The notes under the pieces were generated by a model, which had not been told where the DNA came from, made no database searches, and saw nothing but the letters and a program-made list of their open reading frames with translations. Below, piece by piece: positions 7,563-10,157 of a stretch of 10,157 nt of DNA. Each line of letters opens with the position of its first letter. Position 1 is the stretch's first letter. This DNA comes from PVC group bacterium (GTDB taxonomy: Bacteria > Verrucomicrobiota > Kiritimatiellia > CAIKKV01 > PXCX01), in assembly GCA_003567575.1 (NCBI GenBank), contig PWZG01000484.1, positions 1-10,157 of the forward strand. The letters run 5' to 3'. The position numbers and the translations under genes were made by a program.

Positions 7563-7787
7563 ATGAATCTTAACGTCATACTCTGTGTGGCTAGCTTGAT
7601 GGTGGGAATATGGGGTCTGGGCAGCTCTCGAATCCTGCAAGAGTCAAGCTATGAGAAAGGACACTTCAGTCCCAGAAGCACCCCTGGGAGGTTCGACTCC
7701 TCCCCTGCCCACCCTTTTCAAAAACCGGAAACAAGCCTAACCACACAATTCTGGCTATCGTCGCTCCGCTCCTCAGCCAGATTGTGA
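7563..7787 (+). CDS. Small single-span membrane peptide in cassette 1 (hypothetical)
   Basis: ATG 7563 follows a strong ribosome site, GGAGG at 7553-7557, five bases away. The 74-residue frame starts MNLNVILCVASLMVGIWGLG, a likely transmembrane segment at about 4-20, followed by a polar Ser/Arg-rich tail. The last 50 or so bases run into the attC site, so the C-terminus is recombination-site sequence. The same frame can be extended upstream to ATG 7443 (114 residues) without a comparable ribosome site. It overlaps the tRNA-like hairpin at 7619-7714. I do not recognise a family. The short span and strong ribosome site fit a small membrane peptide, but the frame could also be fortuitous. Confidence 0.4.
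   Translation: MNLNVILCVASLMVGIWGLGSSRILQESSYEKGHFSPRSTPGRFDSSPAHPFQKPETSLTTQFWLSSLRSSARL
7619..7714 (+). ncRNA. tRNA-like element with perfect B-box (possible tRNA relic)
   Basis: GGTTCGACTCC (7690-7700) matches the conserved tRNA B-box (GGTTCGANTCC) exactly. It forms a T-arm with a 6-bp stem, GGGAGG/CCTCCC (7686-7691 with 7699-7704), and a 7-base loop TTCGACT. After it, CTGCCC (7705-7710) plus A can pair with GGGCAG (7619-7624) as an acceptor stem. Between them GGAC/GTCC (7659-7662 with 7669-7672) makes a small hairpin with loop ACTTCA, and CTCT/AGAG could be a D-like arm. The anticodon loop has six bases rather than seven and there is no normal D-loop, so this is not a standard tRNA. It may be a degenerate tRNA, a tRNA 3'-end attachment-site relic, or an unusual structured RNA. 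Confidence 0.3.
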
Positions 7788-7796
7788 ACGTTGGCC
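7735..7796 (+). other. Integron attC recombination site (end of cassette 1)
   Basis: The 62-nt site has left core GCCTAAC (7735-7741), a perfect RYYYAAC, and right core GTTGGCC (7790-7796). Inside, CACAATTCTGGCT (7743-7755) pairs with AGCCAGATTGTG (7775-7786) over 12 bp with one unpaired T. That is the extrahelical base characteristic of attC sites folded from the bottom strand. The central loop is about 19 bases. Orientation matches the + genes. Confidence 0.82.
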
Positions 7797-7810
7797 CCGA
7801 AAATTGAGAA

Positions 7811-7839
7811 TTGACAACTATGCGCCAATGGCGTACTAT
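7811..7839 (+). promoter_or_regulatory. Cassette-borne sigma-70 promoter of the toxin-antitoxin pair
   Basis: A perfect TTGACA (7811-7816), exactly 17 bp, then TACTAT (7834-7839). It begins 20 bases after the cassette boundary, so the toxin-antitoxin genes carry their own promoter rather than relying on an integron promoter. Transcription would begin near 7845-7847, almost at the toxin ATG (7849), suggesting a nearly leaderless message. Confidence 0.7.
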
Positions 7840-7848
7840 GCGGACGTT

Positions 7849-8163
7849 ATGGTATTCAAAGAAACGAGTGTGTTCACCCGACAGATCAGCAAGCTGATCT
7901 CAGATGACGCCTATCGCGAATTCCAGCAGGAGTTGATATTCAACCCGACCGCTGGCGACCTGATCAAGGGAAGCGGCGGCCTTCGGAAGGTTCGCTGGCG
8001 TTCTGCGACAGGAGGGAAGCGTGGAGGAATCAGGGTGATATACTACTGGTACGCGGCGGACAGTGAAATCTTTCTCCTTCTTGCCTACGGCAAGACCGAG
8101 AAGGCTGATCTGTCAGCCAAAGAAATCAAGATCCTGAAAGCCTTGGTTGAGGAGCATATGTGA
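7849..8163 (+). CDS. higB: RelE/HigB-type toxin (mRNA interferase)
   Basis: The product has 104 residues. ATG 7849 was chosen because it is the first start after the promoter's -10 at 7834-7839; in-frame TTG 7804 and ATG 7828 lie upstream of or within the promoter. Family hallmarks are the N-terminal strand with ETSVFTRQ, the helical stretch SDDAYREFQQELIFNP, then AGDLIKGSGGLRKVRW, and the basic GKRGGIRVIYYWYA strands ending in FLLLAYGKTEKADLS. Relatives with this pattern cleave mRNA at the ribosome and are neutralised by an XRE-type antitoxin encoded downstream. The stop codon TGA shares its A with the antitoxin ATG (TGATG), so translation is coupled. The order is toxin first, as in higBA systems. 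The gene is intact. Confidence 0.88.
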   Translation: MVFKETSVFTRQISKLISDDAYREFQQELIFNPTAGDLIKGSGGLRKVRWRSATGGKRGGIRVIYYWYAADSEIFLLLAYGKTEKADLSAKEIKILKALVEEHM

Positions 8164-8453
8164 TGAAGAAGGAACTGTTTGACGAACTGGTTGAGAGTAT
8201 TGAGGAAGCCGGAAAGATACGGGAAGGCTCGGTCAAGCCTTCCCGCACCTTTCGGTATCGTCCCGTGGACGTCAAACGCATTCGCAACAGACTCCATGTG
8301 TCCCAATCTCAGTTTTCCCTCATGATTGGAGTTAGCAAGTCAACCTTGCAGAATTGGGAGCAGGGCCGTCGGGAGCCTGAAGGACCCGCCAAGGCTCTGC
8401 TGCGAGTTGTAGACAAGCGACCGGAAGCTGTCCTTGAAGCTCTACAGGCCTGA
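8163..8453 (+). CDS. higA: HigA-type XRE-family antitoxin
   Basis: The product has 96 residues. ATG 8163 overlaps the toxin stop (TGATG), and GAGGAG at 8149-8154 lies eight bases upstream; the GTG three bases earlier is less well placed. The N-terminal roughly 30 residues (FDELVESIEEAGKIREG) resemble the toxin-neutralising arm of HigA-type antitoxins. The Cro/C1 helix-turn-helix spans about 44-70, with VSQSQFSLMIGVSKSTLQNWEQGRR visible as its core. Such antitoxins bind the toxin and repress their own promoter. The gene ends only ten bases before the attC site, leaving almost no spare sequence, as is typical of integron cassettes. Confidence 0.9.
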   Translation: MKKELFDELVESIEEAGKIREGSVKPSRTFRYRPVDVKRIRNRLHVSQSQFSLMIGVSKSTLQNWEQGRREPEGPAKALLRVVDKRPEAVLEALQA

Positions 8454-8462
8454 CATGGGACG

Positions 8463-8520
8463 GGCCAACAAGAAAAATCCAGCGTACGGCTAAAGCCGCC
8501 GCTGATTTTCGACGTTGGGT
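8463..8520 (+). other. Integron attC recombination site (end of cassette 2)
   Basis: The 58-nt site has left core GGCCAAC (8463-8469) and right core GTTGGGT (8514-8520), a perfect GTTRRRY. GAAAAATCCAGCG (8472-8484) pairs with CGCTGATTTTC (8501-8511) if one A and one C on the left arm are left unpaired, the usual pair of extrahelical bases. Between the arms CGGCT and AGCCG form the terminal stem. The left core is complementary to the first bases of the same cassette (GTTGGCCC at 7790), independent evidence that this is a genuine cassette end. Confidence 0.8.
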
Positions 8521-8531
8521 AGGAGATAAGA

Positions 8532-8969
8532 ATGACAGGACGCGAGAAGATACTTGGTGCATTCACGCCTGAGGGCGCTCCAGAAATCGGGGTTGTAGCA
8601 TCCTACGAAGGGATATTCATCCGAGACCACTATGCTGAACTTACGAGAATGCCGTGGTGGGATTCGACAAAAGCCCCTTCGCTGGCGAAGGATTTCTTTG
8701 ATGCAAGCGGCCTGGAATGGATTTCCGTTGCCGCGTGCGCATCTCGGGACGAACGAACCCGACAACGCCATGAACGTCGTGCCGATGGCATATGGCTGAT
8801 AGATCCAGAGTCCGGCAAAGAGACTCAACTCCATGAGCCAATGGGGAAGTTCTGTGGGCGCCCCCCGCATAAATGGGGACGTTCTGTGGGACGTTCTGTG
8901 GGCGCCCCACGCATAAATGCGATAAAACGGGGTGATTCCGGTTGTTTGGGGCTTGTAAAAGATCGTTAG
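8532..8969 (+). pseudogene. Truncated URO-D-like protein, N-terminal part only
   Basis: ATG 8532 has AGGAG at 8521-8525, directly after the attC core, the usual position in a cassette. The first roughly 105 codons (MTGREKILGAF..., VVASYEGIFIRDHY, ELTRMPWW, then DGIWLIDPESGKE) resemble the N-terminus of uroporphyrinogen-decarboxylase-domain proteins, many of which are corrinoid-dependent methyltransfer enzymes. Full-length members are about 300-400 residues. Here the frame runs at about 8846 into the GC-rich repeat, which contributes low-complexity residues (GRPPHKWGRSVGRSVGAPR) until a stop at 8969. The catalytic TIM-barrel is missing, so the protein is almost certainly non-functional in this role. 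The family call comes from pattern memory and is moderate. Confidence 0.5.
8849..8919 (+). repeat. Duplicated GC-rich repeat with palindromic core
   Basis: Two 27-base copies, at 8849-8875 and 8893-8919, differ at one position. Each starts GTTCTGTGGGCGCCCC and ends CGCATAAATG, with the perfect palindrome GGGCGCCC in the middle. A shorter third copy, GACGTTCTGTGGG, sits at 8879-8890 between them. The block coincides with the breakpoint of the URO-D-like gene. It resembles short dispersed repetitive (REP-like) or transposon-end sequence, but no transposase is present. Confidence 0.6.
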
Positions 8970-9034
8970 CGGCTGTTTTCAGCGGTAAAAAAAGCTTCTT
9001 GCAAATTGTGTGCGGAATCGGGTAGTATCCTTTT

Positions 9035-9190
9035 ATGCCACGTGCCGATGCGGACAATATCGACAACAAAATAATCCTGATCGATGGTCAGCAATTGGCC
9101 CAATACATGATCGACTTTGGCGTTGGCGTTACTACAGAAGCCGTATATGAATTGAAGCGACTGGATTCCGACTACTTCACGGACAATTGA
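9035..9190 (+). pseudogene. C-terminal remnant of an Mrr-type restriction endonuclease
   Basis: The 51-codon frame MPRADADNIDNKIILIDGQQLAQYM... ends ...YELKRLDSDYFTDN. The segments IILIDGQQLAQYMIDFGVGV and LKRLDSDYF match the C-terminal end of Mrr-family restriction endonucleases (type IV, modified-DNA cleaving), which are normally about 300 residues. The upstream frame closes at a TAG nine bases before the ATG (9026-9028), and no catalytic or winged-helix part precedes it, so most of the gene is gone. The ATG may be part of a foreign upstream sequence fused to the tail. The fragment cannot be an active nuclease. Confidence 0.7.
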
Positions 9191-9191
9191 A

Positions 9192-9287
9192 ATGGCAACA
9201 AGAAAAGTCAGAGGTTGGAAGGCAGCGGTCCTGCAAATAACAAATGACTTGCTATTACCCTATTCCGGGTTTATCTTTCTGTGGTGA
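9192..9287 (+). CDS. Short 31-residue frame after the Mrr remnant (hypothetical, possibly truncated)
   Basis: ATG 9192 directly follows the Mrr stop codon (TGA 9188-9190, one-base gap), as the next gene of an operon would. The peptide begins MATRKVRGWKAAVLQITNDL and ends in a hydrophobic stretch and a TGA at 9285-9287. I do not recognise a family. Its abrupt end just before the beta-propeller gene suggests it is the 5' end of a gene cut by the same rearrangements, but it may simply be noncoding. Confidence 0.25.
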   Translation: MATRKVRGWKAAVLQITNDLLLPYSGFIFLW

Positions 9288-9313
9288 TCAAGTCTGTGCA
9301 AAGAGAAACCGTG

Positions 9314-9976
9314 ATGATCGCGTACTACAGATGGCAACGTGATACCGGGAATCCGATCCTCCCGCCCGATCCTGATTCAGCGTTCGAGAGCACGCGCTGC
9401 ATGAACCCGTTCGTGGTAAGCGTCGACGGCGAGTATCGGCTCTATTACTCAGGTGGGGATGCCAACGGCATCCAGCGCATCTGCCTGGCGACGTCGCGCA
9501 TCGAGACCCCATGCCGGCTCAAGCGCCATGGGGTCATCCTGGACAAAGGCGAAGCAGGCTCGTTCGACGCCCGTTGGTGCGTTCTGCCCTGTGTCCACCG
9601 TGTCGGGAGCACGTGGTTCCTGTATTATTCCGGTCACGAAGGAAAGACCTTCGGGCTGCAATCCTTTCCCGGGATCGGACTCGCCGTCAGCGATGACGGT
9701 CTGCACTTCCAAAGGCACACCGCGGAACCGGTGGTCACTGGCGACCGGACAACGGAGTTCCCGAACAATAGGGGCGTTGCCGGAGGCGGTACGATCATCG
9801 AAGATACGCTGCCGGACGGTACGATCCGATACAGAATGTACTACATGTTGGCTGTCGGCAGAAAGAGCACGGACGTGAAAGTTGACCAGGAGAAGCACTG
9901 TGCTGTTTGCCATAGTACGGACGGTATCCGGGGCAGCAAATTCTGGTCGTCCGTATCGGAGACTATGCCTATGTAG
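9314..9976 (+). pseudogene. GH43/GH32-like five-bladed beta-propeller protein, 3'-truncated
   Basis: From ATG 9314 the frame gives 220 residues; it is open upstream to GTG 9281 (231 residues), and neither start has a strong ribosome site. Sequence features are YYRWQRDTGNPILPPDP, MNPFVVSVDGEYRLYYSGGD, VGSTWFLYYSGHEGK, SDDGLHFQRH and MYYMLAVGRKS. Such repeated strand-turn-strand blocks with LYYSG/CHSTDG are typical of the GH43/GH32 beta-propeller fold, whose members cleave or bind furanosides and related glycans. Family proteins are usually about 300 residues or more. Here the homology stops at about 9925 in CHSTDGI, and the last 15 or so residues are read out of frame from the adjoining toxin gene. 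The last blade and possible catalytic residues are missing. Confidence 0.6.
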
Positions 9977-10086
9977 TGCCGTTTGTTGAATCGGCCGATG
10001 GCCGATTTCTGAAGACCGTCATCCCCAGTCGAAAAGCAACGCGCGAATATTTGGGAGGTGCAAATGCGGAAAATGAAACTCGATAA
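9922..10086 (+). pseudogene. 5'-truncated BrnT-like toxin gene
   Basis: In the frame ending at TAA 10084-10086 the peptide reads YPGQQILVVRIGDYAYVVPFVE and then SADGRFLKTVIPSRKATREYLG. This matches the C-terminal half of small BrnT-like toxins (about 90-100 residues in full). The frame is closed upstream by TAG at 9913-9915, and the first half of the toxin is replaced by the beta-propeller gene. It overlaps the antitoxin start by 23 bases (10064-10086), the natural arrangement in this toxin-antitoxin family. With the N-terminal half missing it should be inactive. The family name is from pattern recognition. Confidence 0.6.
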
Positions 10087-10157
10087 GGAAGAACAGGATA
10101 TCCTTGACTCATTTGAGCGTGGCGAATGGAAACCGGTCGCCAATCGCGAACGTGAAA
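10064..10157 (+). CDS. Antitoxin of the BrnT-like pair, 5' part (runs off window)
   Basis: ATG 10064 has GGGAGG at 10053-10058, five bases upstream; a second ATG at 10073 is less well spaced. The visible 31 codons read MRKMKLDKEEQDILDSFERG, then EWKPVANRERE. The LDKEEQDILDSFE start is typical of short CopG/BrnA-like antitoxins that pair with the toxin type found just upstream. The full protein is expected to be about 80-95 residues with a ribbon-helix-helix-like C-terminus, beyond the window. It appears intact so far, although its toxin is broken, leaving an orphan antitoxin. Confidence 0.65.
   Translation, partial: MRKMKLDKEEQDILDSFERGEWKPVANRERE

Larger units (their letters stand above)
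7426..8520 (+). mobile_element. Integron gene-cassette array without visible integrase
   Basis: Two well-formed attC sites (7735-7796, 8463-8520), both in the same orientation as the genes, split this interval into cassettes. Cassette 1 spans 7426-7790, cassette 2 spans 7791-8514, and cassette 3 starts at 8515. A strong internal check is that cassette 2 begins (G)TTGGCCC and the left core of its own attC is GGGCCAAC, the exact reverse complement. This is what site-specific recombination between G and TT, followed by cassette circularity, requires. No intI gene or attI site is in the window, so this is either the distal part of a chromosomal integron or an integrase-less attC cluster (CALIN). 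Confidence 0.75.

Noticed and set aside
7619..7714. Calling the tRNA-like element a functional standard tRNA
   Set aside because: The anticodon loop has six bases, a normal D-loop is absent and the acceptor stem has a mismatch at its seventh pair.
8849..8919. CRISPR array
   Set aside because: There are only two full repeat copies with an 17-base gap holding a partial copy, no regular spacers and no cas genes.
8944..8965. A third attC right core at GTTAGCG (near 8965)
   Set aside because: No complementary left core or paired arms were found upstream, and no sequence matching the expected left core ACCCAAC occurs after 8515.
8641..9069. 142-codon minus-strand frame
   Set aside because: It is antisense to the URO-D-like N-terminus, the repeat block and the start of the Mrr remnant, with no motif of its own.
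9453..9878. 141-codon plus-strand frame and a 154-codon minus-strand frame (9449-9913)
   Set aside because: Both are shadows of the beta-propeller frame, whose repeated YYSG-type motifs identify the true reading frame.

Overview
The window reads as a chromosomal segment from a Gram-negative bacterium, most likely a proteobacterium. The support is a complete sigma-54 (NtrC-type) two-component pair, sigma-70-like promoters, clear Shine-Dalgarno sites, a tRNA with encoded CCA, and integron attC-type recombination sites. No ribosomal or other phylogenetic marker is present, so the taxon cannot be named more closely. The window splits into a tidy housekeeping half (1-6702) and a mosaic accessory half (about 6703 to the end).

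Left half. A secreted or periplasmic TPR protein (207-1214, +) faces a four-gene operon on the minus strand and overlaps its end by 44 bp. Read 5' to 3', the operon encodes a PP2C-type Ser/Thr phosphatase (5515-6285), a soluble PAS/HisKA/HATPase kinase of NtrB type (4307-5518), an NtrC-type sigma-54 activator with receiver, AAA+ and Fis-like domains (2910-4310), and a multi-spanning GT-C/GT39-like glycosyltransferase (1171-2913). Each junction is a 4-base stop/start overlap (ATGA, ATGA, GTGA), so the four proteins are probably made by coupled translation from one promoter near 6362-6389. The simplest reading is a phospho-signalling module tied to an envelope glycosylation function; the stimulus and target promoters are not visible. 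A tRNA-Arg(TCT) gene with its own promoter (6569-6702) closes this half.

Right half. After a roughly 720-bp gene-free stretch there are two convincing integron attC sites (7735-7796 and 8463-8520) and a weak third one (7381-7431). They delimit gene cassettes, all oriented on +. Cassette 1 carries a tiny membrane peptide frame and a tRNA-like hairpin with a perfect B-box. Cassette 2 carries a HigB/HigA-type toxin-antitoxin pair with its own sigma-70 promoter. Cassette 3 begins with a ribosome binding site directly after the attC core and encodes the N-terminus of a URO-D-like protein that is cut off. No integron integrase is visible, so this looks like an integrase-less attC cluster or the far end of a larger array.

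From about 8849 onward the sequence is a patchwork of gene fragments: a repeated GC-rich element, the C-terminal tail of an Mrr-type restriction endonuclease, an unidentified 31-codon frame, a GH43/GH32-like beta-propeller gene lacking its 3' part, and, joined directly to it, the C-terminal half of a BrnT-like toxin gene. Last comes the start of that toxin's cognate antitoxin, running off the window. The region looks like a hot spot of cassette capture and illegitimate recombination beside a tRNA gene.
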